From Apostichopus japonicus (taxonomy: Eukaryota; Echinodermata; Holothuroidea; Aspidochirotida; Stichopodidae): 64,000 bases of DNA. The DNA lies in contig NC_092563.1 of the NCBI RefSeq assembly GCF_037975245.1, positions 18,095,594 through 18,159,593 of the forward strand, given 5' to 3'. Under the pieces are notes generated by a model. The model was given only the letters and a program-made list of their open reading frames with translations. It was not told where the DNA came from and made no database searches. This document shows positions 35,187-46,199 of the stretch, piece after piece. Each line of letters starts with the position of its first letter. Within the stretch, counting starts at the first letter, position 1. Both the position numbers and the translations under genes were made by a program.

Positions 35187-35553
35187 TAATGGGGGTGAAC
35201 ACTCGCGCACAAAGAAATGTCTCATGCCGGTTATCTGACCTAGTTTCGAATGAGGTGAAACATGAAGTGTTAGACACCACCATCGTTCCCAGAAAATACA
35301 CACACAGCTTGCTACCGTCGGTAATTAAAAACTAGTGTACAGTCAATACATGCAGCTACGGTCAATACCCACAACACAGTGTTCATAGCAGCAATGGATA
35401 ATCTCAGGTCCAGATAAAAGAGAACAAGGTATCACATTTCATTACTGTCTGCAATTTGTAGCGGCAAGAAGAAATTGTCACTTGCAAGCAACGGAAAGTT
35501 AACTTTTTCAGAGGGCGGCACGCGGATTGGGGCGAGTCTTCCATGCCTTTAAT
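35187..35553 (-). repeat. Dispersed repeat family R2, reversed copy
   Basis: Reverse complement of the 22757-23100 family, slightly longer (an extra ACAGTAATGAAATGTGATAC-like segment that the other copy lacks). Both copies begin near TTAAAGGCATGGAAGACTCG and end near CGCGAG-TTCAC-CCC followed by TTAAC. Two inverted copies about 12 kb apart could pair in a transcript. Confidence 0.88.
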
Positions 35554-35605
35554 GGGGGTGGTTAGGAGGCTTACTTCATGTAAATGACATTACTGGGGCA
35601 GGTAA

Positions 35606-35861
35606 GAGACCTCACTCCAGAGTGTTCACACTTGAATTGGGTGGTGGATCAAAGTCGAAGGAAAAAGAGCATGCATTGCGCAAGCACACAAAGGTGGCAG
35701 CGATGGTATCAATCAGCTACAATTGTACTGCAGTCTGCCCGGTCTTTGTTTATGAGGAAGTGACCATCTCCTTTCCCTCGAAACGTCACCCTACGATCAT
35801 CTTCTACCTTGCTGGGTCAGGTTCCTTTGTGAAAGAGAGAGATTACGATTTCAGGATCTGA
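35606..35861 (+). other. Unassigned open frames next to R2
   Basis: Two overlapping plus frames are open. One ends VFVYEEVTISFPSKRHPTII then a short tail and TGA. The other begins after a CTCACTCCAG acceptor with CSHLNWVVDQSRRKKSMHCA. Neither matches anything I know. GC and CpG content are a little higher than around it. One may be a real exon, but I cannot choose. Confidence 0.2.
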
Positions 35862-36742
35862 TCTTGTATGCGACAGGCGTTCGCACTATGAAGATGATGA
35901 GCCCTTGCGCTATCAAATCGCCCTTGCGTTCTCAAATGTGAGAAAAGGCTTGATATTCTGCTTCCGTCTTTATTGTCGGTCAAATTTGATTTTGTTACTC
36001 AACCAGGTAATTAGATAGTGAAATGGCAATGACAAAGGAATCGCAATGTACTCTGGGCTTTTGTTTTTGGTTCGACTAAACTGTCTGCAGTCAGTGAGTT
36101 TTTCGGAGGTTCCGTTTCGCATCTGACATTAAATATGTCTCTTGTCGAAGCTTTATTAATAAAATTGGATTTTTATCTTTGCGAAACTAAAATAAACATT
36201 GATTTTAGACTCGAAACATAACTCTGCTAGTACTTGAAGTGTATAATGCTAGACCAGTTTGACAGGAAAAGAGATGTACTTGAAATGCGATCTAACGGAT
36301 GGGGAAGGCTTAAAACAAAGTATGCTTTAATCGCCTTTGAAATGTGCACAACGTTATACCTTTGTTTTAACTGTTCCATACTCATCAGTAGTGAAATTGA
36401 GCGCACCTTATACCCTCCAGTTCTCCATAGACTGTAGCTGGTACCATCCCATTTGTATAAAAGAACGTCTGTCTGGAGGAGTTTTTGCCCCGAGAAGGTC
36501 AATGTTGGGCAAAAAGTGCAACAGAGTGAATTATAGGGGTTGATCTGTTCATATACAAATCTGCAAGCCTGGGATGATAACAAAGCTTTGCATGTACTTC
36601 CTACCTACACAGTGCGAAGTGGATGAGACTCGTTCTGGCCTGTGTTAAATACTGTAGTTTGTGTGATAGCTATACAATAGAGATTGGCGTCTTACAGCCG
36701 GTAAAGGGTGCAGTAAACTATTAGTTTCCCGCTTAACCTTAC

Positions 36743-36851
36743 CTGTCTCTTCACAAGCTTAGCTCTCTCACTTAGCAGTTTGGCAACTTCTTCGCTCCGT
36801 AAATATCCAACCCATCGATCAAGTTCGGAGGATTGAACAGCAATGAAGGAT
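36743..36851 (-). CDS. Exon-like block with charged helix, donor cassette (minus strand)
   Basis: An ACACAACACAG acceptor and a GTAAGG donor bound 109 bases, phase 2 in and phase 0 out, 36 codons in one open frame. It contains SSELDRWVGYLRSEEVAKLL followed by SERAKLVKRQ. The W..YLRSEEVAKLL part echoes the LHLKSDSEVTRLLL segment of the 7048-7181 exon, and the last ten residues match the cassette at 30587 (SAKVVRRQ). This is the most protein-like copy of the cassette family. No start codon or partner exon was identified. Confidence 0.4.
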
Positions 36852-36999
36852 CTGTGTTGTGTACATGACCAGAACGGAATAGGATCAACTTGATCAAAGA
36901 GTTTAATCTTTTAGCCTAGAGGATTTGACTTTGGAGGAAGAAACATTGTTCAAGGATTATCTGTAGAGTCTTGAACAGTCCTTCCTTGGTTAATATTAC

Positions 37000-38350
37000 A
37001 TTATTTGTGGAAGTGCTACGGGAAGCCCCAAGTAAGTAGGGTTGAGCTTCTTTACCCCCCTCGTCAGTATAAGACATTTGTCTTCACTATTTGAAGTTAT
37101 ATGCTGTATACCAGGGAATAGTTTTGTGGTGCACATTGACCATTGAATTTCCTTCTTGGTAAACAGTATAGCTACCCTATCCGCTCACCCCCCCCCCAAA
37201 CTCCCTTTTCAGACGTACCTGAAATCTTTAACCTCCCAAAAGACATGGCTACCTCTCAGTCATGTGTTCATCCCCAGCGAAATATTTCTATCATCTCTGT
37301 GGTTGTCTAACTAAATCCAGGCCTCTCATTGTGTATAGGAACACCATACGCCATTTGGTGTTGGCATGTACCCCCCCCCCCCCCCAGTTTGCTAAAAAGC
37401 CTAAAAAGTTGCTCTTTTTTCATAAATAAGATGTGTCCATTTTTGTAGAAGAACAGTGCCCTTTTTCAATTTTGTTATTTAAAGAGTACCTTTTGTTATT
37501 TAAAAGTATCCTTCTGTCAAAAAAAATAAGGCACAGTGTCCCTATCCCCACCCCCCCCACTCCCATCACCTCTGACTGAATCCTCTTTATCTACCTCTGT
37601 ATTTTACAGTATGCTCTGTGTATGTCATATTCCTAGAAACAGTAGACCCTCAATGTGTGATATTGAATGTATGAGGAAATGCATAAAACCTATGTTAGGA
37701 ATTAGTTTTAACTGCTATGGTTAAAGAGATATATTCCAGTGGCTGACAATGGAACACTTTACCTTCCAAAAGGGGGGGAAAAGTCCACATTGTTGGTTTA
37801 GAATCCCATCTCAAAGGATATCTTGTCCCAAAGTTAAGATATGGTTAATTGCATGTAACCTATTTTGACTGGCTTAACCCTCCCCGCATTTTCAAAGAAG
37901 TGGATTACATTTAGCTGGATGATCTTTGAATGTGGTTATAGCAGTTGTTCTCCACAAGTTTTACTTTTCTATTGTAATAATCTTGTTGCACATGGATTTG
38001 TCCTTGAAATGTGATACATTTGGAATGTTAAATCAGCTGTTCCATATTTAGAATTGCATCAAATTAATGCAAATTATTTTGTAGAAAAATAATTCTTCTA
38101 AGTGTAGATAAATAAATGATTTAAATATTATGAAGAAAAAAGATAGGAAAACAAAAAGAAAACAAAATAAAAGAGAAAACATTCAGCTCAGTTGCCAAGA
38201 TGACATCACGCACCCACTTGTTGCCAGATGCATAATTAACAAATTATCACCAAATTTGTAAAAGTTTTGTCTGTGCCATACAAATTGCTTATGAGGCTGT
38301 GGTTTTGATTTACAGGTGCAGATAAATTCTAGCATTTTGGTTTTTAAAGC
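37000..38350. other. No gene recognised
   Basis: Contains long C tracts at about 37187-37197 and 37370-37386 and otherwise AT-rich sequence. Confidence 0.45.
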
Positions 38351-38591
38351 GATCAACTTTTTAGCCGTATTCCTAAATATCCCTTTAATTTAACAAATAC
38401 TTCAAAGTACATAGTGGTTGTGCATTGAAGAGTGGGAATAAGAGTTGATGACTGTGTAGGTTTTAAGTACACATCCAGACACTCTGAAGTGTCCCACTTC
38501 AGACACTGATTTTGGCAAATGCAGGCTTTTTTTTTTCTTTCTTCACTTTTGATGTTTGGTTGGCTAAATTTTTTTATAAACTGAAAGCAAA

Positions 38592-38700
38592 ACATGTTAA
38601 GGTAAAGTGTTTCTCCTGTTTTTAAAAACAAATATTTAATGCAGAACATACAGCAATTCAATTTTTTTTTTTTTTTTTTTTGATTTTTTTTTTTGTTGAT
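38592..38700 (+). repeat. Direct repeat pair R4, copy 2
   Basis: Same orientation as 32733-32840, 5.86 kb away. The downstream T runs are longer here. Confidence 0.85.
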
Positions 38701-38820
38701 TGAGTGCAGTGAAAGTCCTTAATGGTTAGGTAAGTAGGTAAGGGCAATGTTAACCTCTTTTTATGGCAAAGTCAGATTGAGATTGAATAAAATCCAAAAT
38801 TGACTTTGTTTCTCTCTTAC

Positions 38821-38912
38821 CTGTCCCTTCTAAATGATTCACGCAGCCGATTCACCCAGCTTTGCATCAGTCGGTATATATTCTTTGTACTGCGCTCCGT
38901 GACGACCCTCGG
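38821..38912 (-). CDS. Exon-like block (minus strand), weak
   Basis: An ACCCTAG acceptor and a GTAAGAG donor bound 92 bases open in one frame, phase 0 in and phase 2 out, including STKNIYRLMQSWVNRLRESF and ending RRD plus AG. The GACAG/GTAAG end and the phase match exon 1 of the minus gene at 7048. The acceptor has no pyrimidine tract. Confidence 0.25.
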
Positions 38913-39158
38913 CTAGGGTCTACTCAAAATAGATTTATACTTTAAACCTATTCTCAAGAGTTAGGGACAATATAGTGAGATTTAGTTTTCAGTTTTTACT
39001 CTGTGGAATAGTTTCCTCGTTAAAAAGTAAATAAGCACTTGTTACATTGTCCCCGCCACCAGGAATATCCCTTGAATTTGCATACTGGTTTTAATATGTA
39101 AAGTAACCCACTGGGATATATCCAGAGATCAGATTACTCTTCTGTGTGGTTTCTGCAG

Positions 39159-39229
39159 GAGTGCTAGACATTATCATAATATATATGAGAATGTCCTTGA
39201 TATTGATCTGTCTGGAATAAAATATGATG
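39159..39229 (+). CDS. Exon-like block with paired tyrosine motifs
   Basis: A TGTGTGGTTTCTGCAG acceptor is followed by one sensible open frame, phase 2 in and phase 1 out at GATG/GTATTA: SARHYHNIYENVLDIDLSGI then KYD. YENV and YDG(I) are spaced like paired cytoplasmic tyrosine motifs. The second is completed only if the intron is read through or the next exon supplies I/L. The donor is mediocre and is followed at once by a (TG)n tract. If real, it could belong to the cytoplasmic tail of the CUB gene, but the phase would need another exon (phase 1 to 2) before it. Confidence 0.27.
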
Positions 39230-39674
39230 GTATTAATACGTATGTGTGTGTGTGTGTGTGTAGATCTTCATTATAATGCACAAAATGTCTAATAGACAAA
39301 AAAAGCAAATAGGAAGACCTTTTTGGGGAGTTGATTTCCTTGCCAAAGGCAAAAGAGTCTATGGGATGTTGGATGGCTTGAGTATGTATGTGTCTACTAA
39401 ATGGTCTACTACCTATGGTCTACATAAATACAACACTTTAAAGTTTTTTATCTAAAAGTAAACTTCCTTGCCAAACATAGAAGTTTGGATTATGGTATCA
39501 GATCACATAGTTAATTCAATTATACTTGCTACCTTACAAGTATCAAGTCGTATGATGCTCGTACCATCCTACTGTGGAACTTCCCTTTGTCTATCAAGTC
39601 TAAATCAAATCTGTAACATTTTAGCACATGGTTGACCCTGACGGTTCCTAATACACAGGAAACATCCACTTGTA

Positions 39675-39925
39675 TGCGTGTATGTATGTATGTATTTTAG
39701 ATCCTCCTGCAGGAACTCGCAAAGAAGCCATCATTGGCTTATCAAAGCCGCAAGCTGACTGAAGTCAGTCTCTTAGATTCATGTTTAAGGTCCATGATTA
39801 TGAATTGTCAATTGTCAACAACTCTGTAACTGGACGACATACATTAATCTTGGAGTGACTCGAACTAGTGACCTTATGATTGGAAGGTACAGGCGTTAAC
39901 CACTGAGCTAACATTCCTAGTTTGT
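39675..39925 (-). repeat. tRNA-derived SINE, minus strand
   Basis: On the minus strand the head has an A box (TAGCTCAGTGGTTAACGC, 39893-39910) and a B box (GTTCGAGTC, 39856-39864). A body of about 150 bases ends in GAGTTCCTGCAGGAGGATCT and a (TACA)n tail at 39675-39700. Head, body and short tandem tail are the standard layout of a tRNA SINE. Confidence 0.85.
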
Positions 39926-40089
39926 TAGCTTAACTTGCTGTCTGTTGGTTACAAGTCTAAAAGCATGTTGTCAGATTTCTTCACAGGGTTTGTTGTCCGT
40001 TGATGTAAGAGTTACTATACTTCTTCACCTGATGCAAATGTTGCTCAATAGGTTGCACTTTATTTTATCTATATAGGAAGCTTGTACAT

Positions 40090-40640
40090 GACACATTTTG
40101 AGTATTTAACACATTTTCCTGTCAATATGCAATTCTCCAATATCCCTCTCTGGCCCAGATACCATCCCGTTTCTTTCGTTGTCTGGCATGTTTACTTCAT
40201 TTCTCTCAAGATCGACTGTATTCTACACATCAGCAGCACTTGGATCTACCTTAGCCTTACTTTCCACTGCTAACATACTTGCCCTGTGATCGATCCCCGC
40301 CCCCCCCGTCACCCACTTCCCCAATTATCCACTCAAGTAAGATCAGTGCTGCCCTCATCCTTCCACATCTACCATTCAGAAACCCAACTGAACATTCTTG
40401 TTTATAGCCTGAATTATCATCCGCTTGAATTGTGCTCGGTTTAAGAAATCCCGTCTCATCTATTTTGTCATCATTTTAGTAAAAACTTTGCAAATAATTA
40501 TCCTTGTCATTTTTCATGTATTTTAAACGTGTTTTCTTTCTTTTCGGATCACCCCTTTCGGTCGAGGTGTTAGTATATGGCACCAGTTGTGCGAAAGCAT
40601 GCAGTACATACATGTTGGGTTCCTATAGTGTTGTTGATGG
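40090..40640 (-). repeat. Dispersed repeat family R1, copy 3
   Basis: Longest R1 copy. It shares TCTACCTTAGCC, TGCCCTGTGATCGATCCC-type, TCTACCATTCAGAAACCC, CTTTCGGTCGAGGTG and GCACCAGTTGTGCG segments with 11400-11870. A separate degenerate donor cassette lies at 40943-40982. No coding remnant was recognised. Confidence 0.6.
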
Positions 40641-40999
40641 TACTTATCAGGGGAATAATTTAATTTTTAAAATTTTGTGAAGAAGTATTTGAAGGCTGTG
40701 AACCTTTTTCTCTTATCAATTATTATCGTTCCTGCATAAAAAATAAATTTGCTATACATCTTTGGATATGTATAGCAAATTGACTATTTTCAATAGCAAT
40801 TTGCCGTGCAATGCCGGATGAAGTATTGGCCGATCTAGTGGTTTAGGTTCCCAGTGTGCTGGTTCCGTCATTCTTTGGAAAGAGTGGACCCACGATATAT
40901 AGAAATTAGTAAAGTATGTATCTCTTATACATTCATTACCTCACTAACATGTCTTCACATAGCTAAAGCACTCTTACAGTGCCTAGAGATATATACAAC

Positions 41000-42418
41000 A
41001 GGTATGTAGTATTGATTTTTGTAAAGCATATCATACATTGATTGATTCTGGTTCAATAACCCCCACCCTCCCTCCCTTCCCCATCCGCTGTTCTTCCCCC
41101 CTCCCCCAGGGCTATACTCCCCATCTCAATGAACATCCCAACAGCCTGATTCATATGAACCATATTCACGGCGGGCGGGCGGGTGAGAGAGATAAGAGGT
41201 CTCATCGGAATACGTCTGGCTCTAGAGGACAGAGGGATTTACACTGAATGAAATGAAGCATCAGTATTATATATCCGAGGTACCTGGAATCCTTCCTATT
41301 AGGTATCATGAATGTCTAAAACAGATGTTTACAGTAGTAATGTGACTTCCCTTGACATCAAACACACTCAACAGGAACTAGTATCATCATGTTCACTTTG
41401 TTGTATTTAGGTAACGACAGCTGTTAAAACCTTGCGGATGTCAGTTTACTTCTTCAAGGGCAAATGGTAGTGCACAACTGGTACCGAGCATGTATTTTTC
41501 CCCGTTTTTTCTTTCTTTGGAAAGGAGAGGAGGGAGAGGGGTTAAATTGCATAGTTACAATTAGACTTAGCATAGCTAGTTGTTTATATGCTAATCAAAT
41601 TAGTCAAAATCTGTTGATGGTATATTTGACTTGTGGCTTAATTACTATGAGTAGAAAGAAAGAACCCTGTGTGTTGGAGTGTGAGGATGTAAGAGTAGAA
41701 GTGAAATTGTGATATTTATCTAATGAATCACGTATATTGACACAGTTCATTTGGTCAACGGTTATAGATTGCCTCATGATCTGCATTGATAAATATCATG
41801 TATCTTTGTTTTTGCTTTGTTTTTTGGCGACATGGTACCGTTTATCGAAAGAAGGGAAGGGTTACCAGACCCTCCTACCTGACATGTGGCTTAATTCCTT
41901 TGATGATCACACATGAACTCTATCTAGGTTTTTGGTGGTCAAAGGTCACTTTATTAGCTTCCTCTCTTTCCTGTGGTCATTTGAGAGAGATCAGTGTGTG
42001 AATCTCCTCTTAACCACTAGTGTATCTCAGGAATATCTCAAGAATGGTGTCTGTTTATTATGTCAACAGTAACTGTAGGTTGTTTTATATAATAAATGAA
42101 TGAAGAGAAACACGTTTGGAGTTCAAAGGTCGTAGTTCAAGGTGTGGGACTGGGGTCAGTATGGAGGTCAGGAAAGACCGATCTTCATAAAGCCAAAGTT
42201 TCATATTTTATTTAGCTTGTGGATTTGATTGGGCCTAGTTTCTGACATTTTGAGCGAACCAAGTTTTATTCAAATTTCATATTGCAATTGATGTTACCGT
42301 TATTCTATCACCTTTGTGATGATTTATGAGCACATACAAATGGACTACTTTTGCTTTTAACAGTTTTATTGCATGCAATCTGCTTCATATACTAATTAAT
42401 CATGAGAAAAACATAACA
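41000..42418. other. No gene recognised
   Basis: C-rich runs near 41060-41110, a GGGC run at about 41173 and otherwise AT-rich sequence. Confidence 0.45.
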
Positions 42419-42668
42419 AGGTGGAAATTTATTTGTCTTTACTCTTTCTTTTGTCACATGAAACTCTAGTCATGCAAATTATTTTGGTTAATTAAATTAT
42501 GATTAATTAAATTATGGTTAATTAAATTATGGTTAATTAAATTATGGTTAATTAATTTATAGTTAATTAAATTATGGAAAAAAAAAGCACATCTGAAAGT
42601 TGGAAATTTATTTGTCTTTACTCATTCTTCTGTGAAATGAAACTCTAGTCAAGCAAATGATTTTGGTT
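42419..42668 (+). repeat. 15-bp AT minisatellite between two 70-bp direct repeats
   Basis: Five to six copies of GGTTAATTAAATTAT (about 42484-42575) lie between direct repeats 42419-42483 and 42597-42668. The repeats share GGAAATTTATTTGTCTTTAC, GAAACTCTAGTCA.GCAAAT and ATTTTGGTTA. The flanking pair differ at several bases, so the duplication is not recent. Confidence 0.92.
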
Positions 42669-42669
42669 A

Positions 42670-44700
42670 CAACGTTTAGTATCGATTCGTGAAAATTTTA
42701 AAAAATAATGAAAATTAACCGCATACAATTATCATTATCACTGTGTTTGTAATAAATTAAGATGAGTTTGAGGGATTTCATTTTTACACCAAAAACAAGA
42801 AATTAACATTATTACATACTTTGAAAGTTGGCACCTTCCGAGAAGTCTTGTTCGCATCTGAGAATGCTAGGGGATCGACATCTTGCTACCCCCCCCCAAT
42901 TGAGGAGAATGGGGTTACTGGATCGACGTCTTACAGGAGAGCATAGCGTTAGCGAGCAAAAGGGTGGTAATGATTGTTTCTACAAATCAATAAGCTAAAT
43001 ATAGTACTACAGTACTACCCATCCTTAGATTCATGTTGGTCTGTATTAATGCTGAAGCGATGAGGGCAGTGTTAAAATTTGACCAGTTTTTAGGCTACAG
43101 TAGGTAGATGGAAAAGTGCAATAGTATAGAGTCAAAGACAGGTATGTATCGTCCCTTGTAGAAAAAAACAATCGAGGGAGCTTTGTAGGTTTGAAAATGA
43201 TTAGAAATCCATAAAATAGGTGCTTTATCTCTGACCAAAAGGGATAGGCATGTAAATTCGTTTAAAAATTTACAGTATTTAGGATCCTGAAAGAGGTTGA
43301 AGAGGTTATCGTTTTAACCTGGAAAACCTTGGAAGACTCACGGTCAAAGCAAACACTTCAAAACCAAGTTATGAGATAATAATGCAGGTGTAAACGAAAG
43401 GAGATAATAAAACGGGTTCTCTGCAGGTATGTGGACAATAAAGTGCATTCCTTCAGAAAATGGTTTAAATTTCATTCTGGTTTCTAGTTTCTTCATATGG
43501 CAAACAACCATTAAAGATGATCCTTCCATCTAGCTTTTCATTACACCTCTGAGGGTTGAGCTGCACATACCTTATGGTCGTATCTGCACTGTACTAGAAC
43601 AAGCAAGGGTAGACTCCGAAATATTCATTGATGACCCCTCCACCCCATGATGATTAAAGATTCTTTTTTTTGGGGGGGGGAAAGAATAAAATTTAAAAAA
43701 TGGTGAAGAAATACAGCCAAGACTACTAAAAAGTGGGTGTTAAATGGTCTTTAATGTACCCACCCATCCTTAAACTTTAGTGATTATTTAGAGTACTAAA
43801 AGTAAGAAGATGGTTTTGAAAATGGAACCAATATCTCATTGTACTGGAGCATACCGGTTATTAATATTTCAAGAAATTCAAATTAAGGGACGATTTCAAT
43901 GAAAGATATCGTCTCGCCGTTAATTTCTGCAGGAAACCGCGTCGTATTTTCACGACAGCTTATTTTTCTGCGCCCCCTACAGACAGAGCAGCCTTGGAGA
44001 GTTTAAGTCGTCAAACCCGCTCGAAATGATTTACTTCTGTTAAAACATTGTCGGGAGCATGTCTCTTAATTCCTGCCTCAACGGTTAGTGCATGGATCAA
44101 CATGGAATAATGTTTCTCACCTGAATAGTAATTGACTATCTGCCAGACTGTCTTGACAGCGACGGAGACTGACAGATTCACAGATGCTTTTATAACGTTC
44201 GTTGTCTCTCGTAACCGAGAGAGACCCTCCCTGCGTATATCTCGCCTCACAGTCGACGTAATCTTCCCCATTGTGCTACAGTATAGACGAGACTGCTTTC
44301 CTTTTTTTTTTGCTCTTTTTTTTTTTTTTCCTGCTTTTTTTTCTTTCCGTTTTTGTTCCTTTTGGCGACATTCTGTAACTGTTCCAAGATCAGGATCAGA
44401 CTTGGAAAATTGGAAATGAAATCGGAAAGGGGTTTGGGTTCCAACATTCCCTAATGTTCTGTTACCATGGCTACTCAACAGGGTAGGTCATAATGAGTGA
44501 AGAGGAAGTTTACCGTACGACTCCCAGATTGGGTCGATGGAAAGAAATGATGGCTGTATGATAAGATCTTAACGATGAGTTAATGATGGCTGTTACCGAT
44601 ATGTTTCGGACAGATGGCCATCTCTGATCGTTAGAGAGCGGAAATGATTGAAACATTGGTTATGAAATGACAGCTGACTGTATTGTGTCTTTATGTGTGA
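42670..44700. other. No confirmed gene
   Basis: A minus-strand frame at 44011-44478 (155 codons) is partly a Lys-rich translation of T runs. Its C-terminal half (containing IRREGLSRLRETTNVIKASV) is complex and CpG-richer, but I do not recognise it and see no splice sites that settle it. Confidence 0.35.
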
Positions 44701-44703
44701 CAC

Positions 44704-44728
44704 ATACATTAGATTATATATACATTAG

Positions 44729-44776
<48 letters not shown>

Positions 44777-45125
44777 AATATATATAAATTTATATATATA
44801 TTAATATATATTAATATATATATTAATATATATGTATAGATAGATAGACAGACACACACACACACAGACAGACATAAAAATATATTACTGATCAATTGAG
44901 AATTGATATTACACTTAAGAGCTGTTTGATAAACCACATGGTAGTCCGATTAGTAGTCAAAATGAGTATATCCATATGAATATGAGTTGACATAGATATA
45001 TATGTATATATATATATATATGTAGATATAGATATTATGTATATATATATATATTTATATATATATATATAAATATATATTTATATATAAATATATATAT
45101 AGACATATATTTATAGATATATATT
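44704..45125. repeat. Clustered (TA)n microsatellites
   Basis: Two long AT blocks (44704-44845 and about 44995-45125) mix TA with ATAA, TTAA and GATA words. A short GATAGATAGACAGACACACA stretch lies at 44835-44870 and 130 bases of ordinary sequence separate the blocks. Confidence 0.93.
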
Positions 45126-45879
45126 CTTTAGATGAATTATGCGCTTTGGATAGGTGGTGGCTGTTTCACTGAAATTCTTCTTTTGATGTCGTTTCCTACT
45201 TTTGATTTCAACATCTCTGACAAGTATTACATGTTTTGATATCCCAGCAGTGACCCATTTCTTCGGTGGATATTACTCCCTTTTCTCCATAATTTTGTTT
45301 TGAATATTTGAAATGGAGATTGTGCCACAACAAGCTGCTACTGGTCATATTTAGTGTAAATTATTTTCCCGATTCAGTAGACCTACTTTTACAAGAGGTA
45401 GTAGCCAGTAACTAACACGCATCGTTTGAGCGCGCCACGTTATGCTTTATTGAGGAGCAGTGCCATATAATATGAAAATGTCTGCAGACAAGATTTAATG
45501 CTGAATCATTAAATGAATTGAAGATTTTTTCTTGCGGGGGGGTGGATAACTGAGGTGTGCAGCGTATATATGTATCGTTGTCATTTGTAAATACCCAATC
45601 CAGTGAGTTTTGGGAATTTACTTCATATGTCTGGGGGTCCTGTGAACTAATCTCCATTGTCTTTTAGGGGGGGGGGGGGGAGTTATATGTAACCAGCTAA
45701 TACTTGAACCTTCCCAAAAAAAGGCTAAAACAGTCAAGCAATGGTCACTCACATTGAAACATCAAGAAGTAAATGTTAAAAACAACTGTGAAAAGTGTGC
45801 GGAGACATTCCTAGTCAACATTTCATTTTTAAGCACTGGTTCAATAGTTTGGTTTGACTTGAAGGATCAGATGCTCTTC

Positions 45880-46160
45880 CACCTCCCCCTCCATCCCTTC
45901 TCCCCTTCCTCCCCATTCTTACCTCTCCTATCCCATTCCTTCCAATCTTTCCCATCCCATCCCACCCCTTCCAATCCCATCCTATCCCATCCTATCCCTT
46001 CCTCCCCCTTCCTCCCCTTCCTCCCCCTTCCTCCCCTTCCTCCCCCTTCCTCTCTTCCTCCGCCTTCCTACGTACCTTTCCTATCCCATTCCTTCCAATC
46101 TTTCCCACCCCTTCCCATCCCATCCCTTCCCATCTCATCCCCTCCTCCTCTCTCCACCCC
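45880..46160 (+). repeat. Pyrimidine-rich (CCCATCCCTTCC)n block
   Basis: Degenerate CCCTTCCTCC and CCCATCC units, strongly strand-biased. The plus open frame here is a Pro/Ser string without meaning. Similar shorter blocks are at 47690-47850, 55079-55205 and 61795-61915. Confidence 0.9.
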
Positions 46161-46199
46161 AGATGATGAATTCGGAAAAAAGAAAAGTGATACACTTTT

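Noticed and set aside
35778-35796. CGAAACGTC, as found in Penelope-associated hammerheads
   Set aside because: No CTGANGA core or hairpin precedes it.
41786-42001. Hydrophobic plus-strand frame as the missing transmembrane exon
   Set aside because: The hydrophobic stretch is short and interrupted and has no phase-1 acceptor or phase-2 donor.
44011-44478. 155-codon minus-strand frame as a gene
   Set aside because: The central part is a Lys-rich translation of T runs, and I found no domain, splice context or start-site evidence; kept only as a note in the region entry.
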